A stretch of 50,364 nucleotides of DNA from Gammaproteobacteria bacterium 13_2_20CM_66_19 (GCA_001914695.1 MNCZ01000117.1:1-50364); one strand, 5' to 3'; numbered from the stretch's first letter, positions 1 to 8,273 are shown. Program-made: numbers and translations. Notes: generated by a model from the letters alone, not told the origin.

Positions 1-120
1 CTCTTCAACGTGCGCATCAGTGCCAGCGACAATGTGTACGTGACGCTCGCTCGTGGACTGGAGGGGAGTTCTCCAGCGGTTCAATTTCGGGACTGGATTC
101 TCGGCAAACCGGCGGGGTAG
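1..120 (+). CDS. LysR-family transcriptional regulator, C-terminal end (partial)
   Basis: Frame 1 is open from the left edge to a TAG at 118-120 and gives 39 residues ending ...SSPAVQFRDWILGKPAG. The pattern of aliphatic residues followed by PAV-x-FRDWIL close to the stop is how the effector domain of GcvA-type LysR regulators ends. The N-terminal DNA-binding part lies outside the window, so it cannot be said whether the gene is intact. It sits at the left of a lower-GC island segment next to another regulator remnant. The assignment rests on a short tail only. Confidence 0.5.
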   Translation, partial: LFNVRISASDNVYVTLARGLEGSSPAVQFRDWILGKPAG

Positions 121-217
121 ATACAGGAGAGGCTCCTTTGGGTATCGGTCTATGGGGGTCACCAGGCCGGCTGAGCGGGCATGTTGGCGTGGCCTCGGTT
201 CAAGTAGACTTCCCTGC

Positions 218-655
218 ATGAACAGTTCGACACCCGTCGCGCCTGGCGGAGCGCGAGCGCCGAAGCTCTCCCACGCCCTCGTGGAGCCCTTTCGCGCGCG
301 GATTGCCTCCGGTGAGCTGAAGCCCGGAGATACGCTGCCGCCGGAATCGGAGCTCCTGCAGCAACTGCGCGTGTCACGACCCACGCTCCGACAGGCGTTG
401 CGCGTGCTGGAATCCGAGTCCCTGATCCAGCTTGGCAAGGGTGCGCGCACCGGCGCGACGGTGTTGCAGCCCAGCGGGGTGCAGCCAATCGCACGGCACA
501 GTGGTCGCCCCGCTGTTGGCCCAGCAGATGGGGGAGGAAATCGGCGTTCGTCGTGCCAAGAACGAGCGGCCCGGGACCGGCGTGCGCTATTTGCCTTGGT
601 TACTGCATGGTCGCGCGGAGCCGTAAAACTGCAACGACCACGCCGGTTATGCTAA
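218..655 (+). pseudogene. GntR (FadR-type) regulator, N-terminal winged helix only
   Basis: From the ATG at 218 the translation contains a clear GntR winged helix: a helix around SHALVEPFRARIASGELKPG, then TLPPESELLQQLRVSRPTLRQAL and LESESLIQL (about residues 15-70). After the wing, near VLQPSG, the frame carries about 60 residues that do not resemble the FadR or UxuR ligand-binding domain, then stops at 655. A GntR regulator is normally about 230-250 residues, so this is a truncated and probably frameshifted remnant. Its 3' end overlaps the end of the convergent PepSY gene, which supports decay. It is not expected to regulate normally. Confidence 0.6.
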
Positions 656-2069
656 AAGCCAGCCCGAGCGCAAGGGGGCCGAGGAGTGCGACGAGTCGCA
701 GGTTCGGATTAGCAGCCAGGCCGGGAAACTTGAACGTGTGCAAGGCGTAATAGAGCCACGCGTAGGTTTTGCGGCGCGCGTCCATGACGGCGACAAATCG
801 CCCAGACACTTGATCGACGTATACATCCATGGGCCGCCGCCCGGCCACATGGATGAGTCGCGTACCCGCGGTTACTCCCTCGGACAAGGGGTAAAGACTG
901 TCCTGACGAACTTCGCCACGATCTTCGATTCGTTGTCCCGGCCACGCGGCGCGTACGCCGCCAATTAGCCATGGCACCGGTATCTGGCTTAAGGATTCAC
1001 CGTCCGTTGCGTCAAGCCACGAGACGCGGGCCGCCAGGCCCGCCCCCCGTGCGACCAAGAAGGGTCTGCTGTTGATAGCACGGAATAGGATTTCGGTTGC
1101 GTCCCCACATGCTCGAATTCTTGACAGAGGCACTTCTTGAACAATGGATTCGAGAGATCTGCCTTGACCGCGAGACTCTTGTTCGCCGCTCGGCTTACCG
1201 CGGGGAAACAAACGTCCGTGGTCCATTGATAGCCAGCCACTGACAATCCAGGTGACAACGAAGGTCCCTGCGAACAAGCCGAGGCGGTGATGCCAACCGA
1301 GCCAGTTTCGGAACGGCGTTAGTCCCCGGCGGCGCGCACGACGCGCATCCGCAAAGCGGATCCAGCCCAGGAGTACTCCCGCTGCTGTTGAAAGGACTGC
1401 GGTCAATGAAACCCACCAGACGACTCGATCCCAAATGCTCCAGTGGATGCGAAGAGGACCAAAGTAAATCCAGTGAATGTTGGCGCCTAGCCAGTTCCAG
1501 ATACGCTGCGAGGCTGTCGTAAGCTGCAGCACTTCCCCCGTCCGAGCCGAAACGTATACCTGCGTGCCGGCGGTATCCGCAAACGTCACGCGGTAGAAAG
1601 GTCGGTATGGATCGTACTCTTGCGCGACCGTCCACTGGTCGTACGTCAACGGTCCTTCGATGCGTATCGGGATCGCCCTCTGGAACGTTAACGCAACCTG
1701 TCGCGCTTCGCCGCTCGACAATGTCAGTGGCAGACCGGTCTCCGCACTCGCCGCCACCGCGTCACTGTCTCCCGACTCGAGAACATAAGCGGGACGTCCC
1801 GCCATGTCCACCAAACGCATCTGTTTCGCCGTGGGATCAAGCGCGAGAACGGCTAGCGGAGTGACACGAACTCTCGAGACATCAATCTTGGCGCTGCGCT
1901 CGAGGCGTTCGACACTGGACAACTCGGGATATGGTACAAAATGAAGCACGACCCCGCTGGCGAACCACAAAGCGATCAATAGACAGAGCCCAACGCCAGC
2001 CCATCGGTGGAACAGCGCGCACCATCGCAGAGCGATGTGTGCAGTGCGCCGGAAGCTAGAACTTTCCAA
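600..2069 (-). CDS. PepSY-associated inner-membrane protein (PiuB-like)
   Basis: This 489-residue protein has the layout of PepSY-associated transmembrane proteins found beside siderophore receptors. An N-terminal helix starts at HRWAGVGLCLLIALWF and is followed by a periplasmic PepSY region with YVSARTGEVLQ. A second helix is near residue 215, a third at HHRLGLFAGTFVVTWIVSG, and the last at the C terminus after YYALHTFKFPGL. Members are proposed to reduce or process imported iron or other metal chelates at the inner membrane; that function is family knowledge, not proven here. The start is a TTG lying 14 bases inside the upstream receptor gene, with no strong ribosome site, so translation is probably coupled to the receptor. 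No in-frame ATG is available nearby. Confidence 0.8.
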   Translation of the reverse strand: MESSSFRRTAHIALRWCALFHRWAGVGLCLLIALWFASGVVLHFVPYPELSSVERLERSAKIDVSRVRVTPLAVLALDPTAKQMRLVDMAGRPAYVLESGDSDAVAASAETGLPLTLSSGEARQVALTFQRAIPIRIEGPLTYDQWTVAQEYDPYRPFYRVTFADTAGTQVYVSARTGEVLQLTTASQRIWNWLGANIHWIYFGPLRIHWSIWDRVVWWVSLTAVLSTAAGVLLGWIRFADARRARRRGLTPFRNWLGWHHRLGLFAGTFVVTWIVSGWLSMDHGRLFPRGKPSGEQESRGQGRSLESIVQEVPLSRIRACGDATEILFRAINSRPFLVARGAGLAARVSWLDATDGESLSQIPVPWLIGGVRAAWPGQRIEDRGEVRQDSLYPLSEGVTAGTRLIHVAGRRPMDVYVDQVSGRFVAVMDARRKTYAWLYYALHTFKFPGLAANPNLRLVALLGPLALGLAFSITGVVVAVLRLRATMQ

Positions 2070-4248
2070 CGAGGCTGACCGCGAAATTCCGCGGCTCTCC
2101 GAGCATTACTTCCGAGGGGTAGTAGACGTCTGCCCATTGGGCGTATGCCTTGTCTAATGCATTGTTGAGTCGTGCGGTCAGCAGCAGATTCGCCGTCAGC
2201 TTGTAGGATGCGTAAACGTCTACCAGCGCGTAGTCCAAGAGGACGATTGAATTTTGTGTATTCGCGTAACGCCGCCCGACGTAGCGAGCGCCACCACCTA
2301 CCTCAAGCGGCAGTCCTGCCACGTCGTGATAGCTCGTCCAGAGATTCCCCGTCCAACGCGGAATGTCTGCCGGCTGATGACCAGTGGCATCCAAGCCGGT
2401 ATTTGTGTCAATGAAATATCCATAGTATGAGTCCGTGTACGCAGCATTGGCACTCACCGTCCAATTTCGAGCGAGCTTAATATCGCCTGACAGTTCCACC
2501 CCACGCGACTTCTGATCCCCAATGTTGCTCACAGTGTTGATTGCCGTTTGCGTAAGAATATTTTTGCGGTCGATTGAATAGAGCGCGATCGTTCCATCTG
2601 CACTTTTGTCCGGAGTCTGCGCCTTGACCCCGACCTCGATCTGACTCGAGTGCGCCATCGAGAAGTTTTCATCGGAGTTAACCAGGATGATATCGGTCCC
2701 CACTGGATCCGCACCAGTGGTCCATGAAACGTACGGCGTCACGCTCTCATTCAGCTTGTAAACCGCCCCGACGCGGTAGTTTCCAGATTTGAACGTCTTT
2801 GTGAAACTGCTTGTCGGATCAAATATCCCATTCACATCGTAATTACGCCGATCCAGCGCCAGCTGATCATAGCGACCACCCGTAACTAGCTTAAGTTTGG
2901 GCGTTAGATCGAGGGCATCCTCAAAAAACACGGCGTAGTCATTCCAGCGAGTCGGACTTTGGCGAGGCTGAATCGGCCCGAATTGGCCAGGCGATGGGTT
3001 GAACGGGTCAACGCTGTCGCCGTTGGGAAATCCACGACTGCGAACGAAGTTAAGATGGCTATAGTCCGCGCCCAACACAACAGTGTTCGGCAACCCGAGG
3101 AGCTTACCGCGCACTGTCCCATCGACCTGATCCCCGTAAAGGTTCTGACGGTGGAACACAAAAAATCGATCGCGATCGATCAGTTGCGTTACGGGATCGA
3201 ACGTATAGGTTTCCGCATCGATCCAGTGCCGGTGGGCGTGAAAGTAGTAGGTGAAGTTTTGGATCGTCAGATTTTCTGTCGGGCGCCATTTCAACAGCAG
3301 TTGTGGCCAATACTGCGACGAGTCAATGCTAGAGTCGGCCACGTTGTAATTCACAAAGCGCATCCGCTCATCAATGGCAAGACCGGATGCCCGATCGATC
3401 ACACCGCTTAGCGGGTGGGTCGCGAACGACAACGGCACAAACGGGGTACCAAAGTAGCGCGACGGGTTGTCTTCGAGGTAGTCCAATGTGATTTGCACAT
3501 CAAGCGTCGCGGACACGCGCCATAGTGCCGTTGCAGTGACATTGGTTGAATTGGCCGATGCTCCTGCGACGTAGCCGTCAGTAGAGGTACGGCTCACATC
3601 GGCGCGAATCGCCACAGCGTCACTGAAGTGGGTCGTGCCACCGATGCCCAGGTTCCTATTGCCAAATGATCCTGCTGAGGTCAAGAAATCGAGGCGCGAC
3701 GCATCAAAGCGCGGTCCCTTGCTGACGACATTTACGGCGCCCGCCACGGCGCCCTGTCCGTACAAAACGGAGGCGGGCCCCTTGAGAATCTCGACGCTCG
3801 CCAAATTGAACGTATTTTGGGGCCGGTTGGTAATGTTCGCGGGCCCAATGTAAAGGCCGTTATAGAGACTCACTATCTGGTCGCCAGTGAACCCGCGCAT
3901 GGAAAACTGTTCAAGGTCGCCGGGTGAACCGCCCGACGTCACGCCGGGTAAGCTGTCCGCCGCCTCCTCCACGCTGGAGAACCCTCTTCCGAGCATTTCG
4001 TCAGAATCAATAACGTCAAGAGATCCTGGTGTTTCGAGCGCGCTTAGGCCCAAACGACTCCCTGTTGGCGTAAATTGCTCGAGCGATCGCACCTTTGACG
4101 CCGTGACTGTCACCTCCTCCAATTGAGTTTGCGTATCAGTGGAGGCAGCGCTCTTTACTTCTGGGGATGAAGTAACTACCGTTTGCGCCCCGAGCGGGAG
4201 CGACGCGCCACAAGCTGCGAGTACCAAGCAAAGGCCGATTAGCTTCAC
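2056..4248 (-). CDS. TonB-dependent siderophore-type outer-membrane receptor
   Basis: The protein is about 730 residues. It has an N-terminal export signal, a TonB-box-like EEVTVTAS, then a plug domain with DSLPGV, the SMRGF motif and VEILKGPASVLYGQGAVAGAVN. A long beta-barrel follows and ends in ...SLVGKF, a C-terminal Phe typical of BAM substrates. It should import a metal chelate or siderophore using TonB energy; the ligand cannot be read from sequence. I chose a GTG start at 4248 because GGGGAG lies at the right distance and the signal peptide then starts directly with KLIGLCLVLAAC. An ATG 14 codons upstream has no such support. The signal peptide contains a lipobox-like LAAC, although cleavage after PLGA is also possible. 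It lies 65 bases downstream of the ATPase and overlaps the PepSY gene. Confidence 0.88.
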   Translation of the reverse strand: MKLIGLCLVLAACGASLPLGAQTVVTSSPEVKSAASTDTQTQLEEVTVTASKVRSLEQFTPTGSRLGLSALETPGSLDVIDSDEMLGRGFSSVEEAADSLPGVTSGGSPGDLEQFSMRGFTGDQIVSLYNGLYIGPANITNRPQNTFNLASVEILKGPASVLYGQGAVAGAVNVVSKGPRFDASRLDFLTSAGSFGNRNLGIGGTTHFSDAVAIRADVSRTSTDGYVAGASANSTNVTATALWRVSATLDVQITLDYLEDNPSRYFGTPFVPLSFATHPLSGVIDRASGLAIDERMRFVNYNVADSSIDSSQYWPQLLLKWRPTENLTIQNFTYYFHAHRHWIDAETYTFDPVTQLIDRDRFFVFHRQNLYGDQVDGTVRGKLLGLPNTVVLGADYSHLNFVRSRGFPNGDSVDPFNPSPGQFGPIQPRQSPTRWNDYAVFFEDALDLTPKLKLVTGGRYDQLALDRRNYDVNGIFDPTSSFTKTFKSGNYRVGAVYKLNESVTPYVSWTTGADPVGTDIILVNSDENFSMAHSSQIEVGVKAQTPDKSADGTIALYSIDRKNILTQTAINTVSNIGDQKSRGVELSGDIKLARNWTVSANAAYTDSYYGYFIDTNTGLDATGHQPADIPRWTGNLWTSYHDVAGLPLEVGGGARYVGRRYANTQNSIVLLDYALVDVYASYKLTANLLLTARLNNALDKAYAQWADVYYPSEVMLGEPRNFAVSLVGKF

Positions 4249-4313
4249 GATGACTCCCCTTGTCCACGTAAGAATTGATTCCCCGGTCAAACACCGCGCT
4301 AGCCATCCTTCTA

Positions 4314-6341
4314 TTAGGATGGCGCCTGTACCACGGCCGGGTCGGGGGGCGAGTGCCTTACCGGCATCGGCCCCTCCTCGCTTGATTGAGACGGAAGCAG
4401 TCGCGCGGAATTCAGAATAAACGCGAGCTCGGATGCCACGTGAATGAAGGCCGCGAACAACGGGTTGAGGAGACCGAACGCTGCAAGGCCGATGCCGACC
4501 GCGTCCACTCCAATCGTGCCAACAAAATTAGCCCTGATGATTCTGCGCGTGCGGTGCGCGATGCTCAGTGTCTCGGCAAATTTCACCAAATCGTTCCCGA
4601 GTAGCACGACATCTGCGCTCTCGCGCGCGACATCGGTACCCGAGCCCATTGCCACGCCTACCTGGGCTTCGATCAACGCCGGCGCGTCATTGATCCCATC
4701 CCCGACCATCGCCACAGTGCGTCCTTCAGCGACCAGCTCCCTGATGCGCATTCGCTTGTCTTCGGGCAGCAAATCGGCTGCGACCTCGGAAATGCCGAGG
4801 TCCCGGGCAATTACGCTGGCAACGGCTTGCGCGTCACCGGTCAGGAGAATCGTCTTAATTCCCATCGAGTGGATCGCTTTGATCGCGGAAGCCGCCTCCG
4901 CGCGAACCGTGTCGGCGATTGCGATCGCGCCGAGCAACTTGCCGCCCCGTGCCACGAAGACCTCCGAGGCCTCGGGGTGACGGCCAAGCACATTGCCGGG
5001 CACTGCGATATCGTGGTCGTGCATGAGCGCTTGGTTACCGACCAGAACGAGCTCACCACCTAGCACAGCATCGATGCCGTGTCCGGGCGTGTAGCCGAAT
5101 CGCTCTGGCTCCTTGAGAATGCTTTCGAGGGCTCTGGCCTGCGCGACGATCGTCTTGCCCAGCGGATGCTCTGAGCGAAGCTCCGCCGATGCAGCGGTAG
5201 CCAGGAGCCCGGCGGCGTCGACTCCCCCCATGGGAATGAGGGCACGGATCTCCGGCTTGCCGTATGTGAGCGTGCCGGTCTTGTCCAGCACGACCGTGTT
5301 CACCTGGCCAAGTTGCTCCAGAAACAGGCCACCTTTTATGATCGCGCCGGCGCGCGCCGCACGACCGATAGCGCCGAGAATCGCGAGCGGCGTGCCGGCC
5401 GCGATACCGCACGCACCCGCCACGATGACCACCGAGATCGTCGAGCGGATGTCGCGCGTCAGCAGATAGGTCAATGCCGCGGCCCCGAGCGCGAAATAAA
5501 CGAGATACCCCGCTAGGCGATCCGCAAGGCGTTGAACCGGAGCGCGCGAACGCTCGGCTTGCTCCACCGCCTCGATGATCTTGCCGTAACTCGTATCCCG
5601 GCCAATCCGCTCGGCGCGGATTTCAAGCGCGCCGGACTGATTGATGGAGCCGGCGAACACGGGCGAGCCAGCTGTCTTCTCGAGCGGCATCGATTCGCCG
5701 GTAATGCGGGCTTGATCGACGAATGAGTGACCGGCGATTACCGTGCCATCCACCGGGATTCGTCCGCCGGGGTTCACCAGAACGGCATCGCCGACGGCAA
5801 GTGCGTCGGTATCCACCTCCGCAACGGCTCCCCCGCGGCGGACGGACACCGCGCGGGGCAAAAAGTCCAGCAGATCACGGATCGCGCGCCGCCCCCGAGA
5901 CACGGTCATGCCCTCCAGCACCTCCGCGATCAACACGAACAGGGTGATTACGAGCGCGGTGAAGAATTCCGAAATGGCGGCGGCCGCGATGATGGCGATC
6001 GACATGGACAGTTCCATGGTCATTCGCTTTGCGACGAGGTTCTCCACCGCCTCCTTGAAGATGGGCCAGCCGCCTATGGCCAAGCCCAGCATGCCGATGA
6101 GGCTGATAGCCGGGAATGGCTCCCATAGGCGCCACCAAACAGCCGCCGCCGCTACGGCCACAAGACCTATGCGCAGCGTCTCAGCCCATTCCCATGCGTG
6201 GTCGTGACCTTCGTTATGCTCGTGACTTTCCCCATGACCTTGATCAAGGGCGTTCGCATCGTGTCCGTGGGCGGCCGGAACGGTCGTGCGTTGGAGCGCT
6301 TGCTCCGCCAAGTCGGAAAACACGTCGTCCCGCGTGCTCAT
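4314..6341 (-). CDS. P1B-like heavy-metal P-type ATPase with GAC motif and His-rich N terminus
   Basis: This 675-residue protein should pump a transition-metal ion across the inner membrane using ATP. Visible motifs are TGES (214-217), the phosphorylation site DKTGT (D353), the P1B-specific HP pair (392-393) and GDGIND (547-552). The N terminus has no HMA domain but carries seven His between residues 25 and 48. The membrane metal site is unusual: where CPC or SPC is expected the protein reads GAC (309-311), followed by GTPLAI. The last helix reads HVASE (634-638), at the place where P1B-4 pumps have HEGGT-like residues. The start at 6341 is supported by GGGAGC seven bases upstream; a longer in-frame reading only shadows the sensor gene. 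It follows the sensor by 32 bases. The substrate is not settled; the sensor suggests nickel or cobalt. Confidence 0.88.
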   Translation of the reverse strand: MSTRDDVFSDLAEQALQRTTVPAAHGHDANALDQGHGESHEHNEGHDHAWEWAETLRIGLVAVAAAAVWWRLWEPFPAISLIGMLGLAIGGWPIFKEAVENLVAKRMTMELSMSIAIIAAAAISEFFTALVITLFVLIAEVLEGMTVSRGRRAIRDLLDFLPRAVSVRRGGAVAEVDTDALAVGDAVLVNPGGRIPVDGTVIAGHSFVDQARITGESMPLEKTAGSPVFAGSINQSGALEIRAERIGRDTSYGKIIEAVEQAERSRAPVQRLADRLAGYLVYFALGAAALTYLLTRDIRSTISVVIVAGACGIAAGTPLAILGAIGRAARAGAIIKGGLFLEQLGQVNTVVLDKTGTLTYGKPEIRALIPMGGVDAAGLLATAASAELRSEHPLGKTIVAQARALESILKEPERFGYTPGHGIDAVLGGELVLVGNQALMHDHDIAVPGNVLGRHPEASEVFVARGGKLLGAIAIADTVRAEAASAIKAIHSMGIKTILLTGDAQAVASVIARDLGISEVAADLLPEDKRMRIRELVAEGRTVAMVGDGINDAPALIEAQVGVAMGSGTDVARESADVVLLGNDLVKFAETLSIAHRTRRIIRANFVGTIGVDAVGIGLAAFGLLNPLFAAFIHVASELAFILNSARLLPSQSSEEGPMPVRHSPPDPAVVQAPS

Positions 6342-6373
6342 AAATAGCTCCCGGTCCAAGTCAATCAACGTTA

Positions 6374-6652
6374 TTACCGCAGGTAGGCCCGAACGATCTC
6401 GACAAGCTCGTCGGCGCCTTTGGTGCGACTGGCGTTGCTGGTGATGGACGGACTTGCGACATGGGTGCGCAGATGCTCCTCGATCACCTCCGTCATAAGT
6501 CCGTTCGCCGCTCCGCGGAACGCCGCGATCTGCTGCATGATCTCCGCGCAACCCTTCTCGGCCTCCAGCGCGCGCTCCAGCGCCTCCACTTGCCCGCGGA
6601 TACGCCGCACACGGGCAAGTAAGCTCGCCTTATTCCTGATCGTATGGCTCAT
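6374..6652 (-). CDS. RcnR/CsoR-family metal-sensing repressor
   Basis: This 92-residue all-helical DUF156 protein resembles RcnR and FrmR over its full length (RVRRIRGQVEALERAL, QQIAAFRGAANGLM). Members bind operator DNA until metal, or formaldehyde for FrmR, binds. The metal fingerprint residues are His3, Cys35, His60 and His64, with an N terminus reading MSHTIR. That is the RcnR set for Ni(II)/Co(II); FrmR has Glu at position 64 and CsoR lacks His3. The C-terminal end looks more FrmR-like, so the metal is a prediction. It is first in a run with the ATPase, receptor and PepSY genes, and a matching inverted repeat lies 18 bases upstream of its start. Confidence 0.88.
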   Translation of the reverse strand: MSHTIRNKASLLARVRRIRGQVEALERALEAEKGCAEIMQQIAAFRGAANGLMTEVIEEHLRTHVASPSITSNASRTKGADELVEIVRAYLR

Positions 6653-6669
6653 GTCCGAAAAGCCCTTAT

Positions 6670-6687
6670 ACTGTACCGGGGTATAGT
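6670..6687. promoter_or_regulatory. Candidate RcnR/CsoR operator
   Basis: The sequence ACTGTACC-GG-GGTATAGT is an 8-2-8 inverted repeat with one mismatch and a G/C core flanked by A/T arms, the general form of CsoR/RcnR-family operators. It lies 18 bases upstream of the repressor start. On the minus strand it overlaps a possible -10 element TATAAG at 6665-6670, so binding there would block transcription of the sensor operon. Autoregulation is inferred from form and position only. Confidence 0.55.
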
Positions 6688-6788
6688 AACCGCATCGGCT
6701 TCCCGGGTGAACCCCCCTTCTTGCGCACCGGAGTCTTGCAGCCTGCCTTTACTTGGGCGAGACCCAGTTCCACCGTTCGTCCCGTCAC

Positions 6789-6802
6789 GCGCTTATAAGC
6801 GC
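6789..6802. repeat. 14-bp perfect palindrome, copy 1 (upstream of recombinase)
   Basis: GCGCTTATAAGCGC is a perfect palindrome located 47 bases upstream of the recombinase ATG. The same palindrome recurs at the end of the recombinase gene. There is no loop, so it is more likely a protein-binding site than a terminator. It may be an arm site for the recombinase or a directionality factor, or an operator for the gene. Confidence 0.6.
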
Positions 6803-6849
6803 AGGTCGTCACGGCGGGGCTTTCCGCTGCCCATTCGAGGAGTCTCATC

Positions 6850-8200
6850 ATGCAAGCCTTCATCGGTGCGCCGCTGCTCTCGAGCAAAGAAACCCGGCCT
6901 CAAAGCAAACCGTTTGAGATATACGATTGCCGCCTCCCCGGCTTCACGTTGAGGGTGCAGCCCAGCGGCGTCCGATCCTATTACGCACGGTTCGGTCGAA
7001 ATCGGCGCGTTGCATTAGGCCATGCGGGGTCGATCGAACCCGATGAGGCGCGGGAGAGGTGTCAGGTCGTCCTCGGTAATATGGCGCATGGCCGCCATCC
7101 GTTGCACGGTCTCGGCGGAACAGACGGCATCACGCTTGGAATGTTCATCGCCGACACATACACGACGTGGGTCCACGCCAGCCGTCCGCGCACAGCCGCT
7201 GACACGCTCGAGAAACTGCATCGGCACTTCAGAACGTGGTACCCAGAACCGCTCACTGCCATTACGGTTGAACGCGTTGAGGCGTGGAAGGTGCGGCGCC
7301 TGAATGAAGGCCGCAACCCCCGTGACTGTCGTGCGCGATCTCTACACGCTCTCCAGCGTGCTCAGACGCGCAGTGAAAGCCGGTGAACTGAGGGAAAATC
7401 CTGTGCGGCGCGTCGACAAGCCGCGCGTTGATCGCAGAGGCAAGGTGCGCTTTCTTGATCAGGCCGAGGAAACGCGACTGCGGCAGGCACTGAAGGCGCG
7501 CGATGAGGAAATGCGCAATCGGCGCACATTCGCCAACAACCGTCGGGAAACACGGCACGAGTGGACACGCCCTCCGCTGACTCACTTTGGCGATCACCTG
7601 ACGCCCGCCGTGCTGCTATCTATGAACACGGGACTGCGGCGCGGCGAGGCCGTCAAGCTGCGTTGGAGTTCCGTGGACTTCAACCGTCAGCTTCTCACCG
7701 TCGAGGGCCGGAACGCCAAAAATCGCCAGACTCGACGTGTGCCGCTCAACGAGGAAGCCCTGAGCGTGCTGCGGAGCTGGCGTGAACAGTCCGGAACTGG
7801 AATGCGCGTCTTTGGTGTCACGATCGGATTTCAGACGGCATGGGAAAAGGTGCTTAGGCGAGCCAGGATCAGCAAATTCCGCTGGCACGATCTGCGACAT
7901 CACTTCGCCTCGCGCCTCGTCCAGCAGGGCGTTCCGCTGAATACAGTGCGTGATCTACTAGGCCACGGCTCCGTCGGCATGTCGCTGCGCTATGCGCACC
8001 TTGCGCCCGATCAGCGGCGCGAAGCCGTCGCGAAACTCAATGAAAGGCCGCTTCTTACTCTCACTATGCGCCTTCAGTGGGAAGGCCTTCCGGTAGCAAG
8101 CGGCTACCGCGTTGATTCGATCGTGGTTAGGGAGGGACAGGAACTAGCCAGCCAAATTCCGCTTTCTGGGAATCTGCCGGTCTTGGAGTTGCGCTTATAA
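6850..8200 (+). pseudogene. Tyrosine recombinase (phage/island integrase), frameshifted
   Basis: Two overlapping frames together make one integrase of about 450 residues. The first (from the ATG at 6850, with GAGGAG eight bases upstream) gives an arm-binding domain containing RLPGFTLRVQPSGVRSYY, then a core-binding region ending VEAWKVRRLNEGRN. The second continues with VTVVRDLYTLSSVLRRAVKAG and the catalytic domain: TGLRRGE (Arg), a Lys near NAKNRQTRR, HDLRHHFAS (His and Arg), LGHGS (His) and YAHLAPDQ (Tyr). All catalytic residues are present. Removing one C from the C5 run at 7317-7321 restores a single frame reading ...LNEGRNPVTVVRDL. It is therefore a recent frameshift or a sequencing error. 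Confidence 0.85.
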
Positions 8201-8205
8201 GCGCA
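8190..8205. repeat. 16-bp perfect palindrome, copy 2 (end of recombinase)
   Basis: TGCGCTTATAAGCGCA is a perfect 16-base palindrome containing the same 14-base core as the copy at 6789-6802. Its TAA is the stop codon of the recombinase. The two copies therefore bracket the recombinase gene almost exactly. Confidence 0.65.
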
Positions 8206-8254
8206 TTCGAAAATGCCTGGATTTCCAGGTTAAAAGCGAAAACGGGGCGATTCT

Positions 8255-8273
8255 TGCGCTTACCCTGCGCTTA
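8255..8273 (+). repeat. Two direct half-copies of the palindrome next to the tRNA boundary
   Basis: TGCGCTTA occurs at 8255-8262 and again at 8266-8273, 11 bases apart (one helical turn) and in the same orientation. Each equals one half of the recombinase-flanking palindrome. Their position between the recombinase and the tRNA 3' end suits arm-type binding sites of an attachment region. Function is inferred from spacing and position. Confidence 0.5.

Noticed and set aside
6342-6551. 70-codon N-terminal extension of the P-type ATPase
   Set aside because: It would overlap the RcnR-like gene in another frame and has no family similarity. The ATG at 6341 has a good ribosome site.
6666-6887. 73-codon minus-strand frame between the RcnR-like gene and the recombinase
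   Set aside because: No family resemblance. It overlaps the operator and the start of the recombinase, so it is probably non-coding.
8202-8229. Two small adjacent hairpins after the recombinase as an intrinsic terminator
   Set aside because: The stems have only about five pairs each and there is no T tract.
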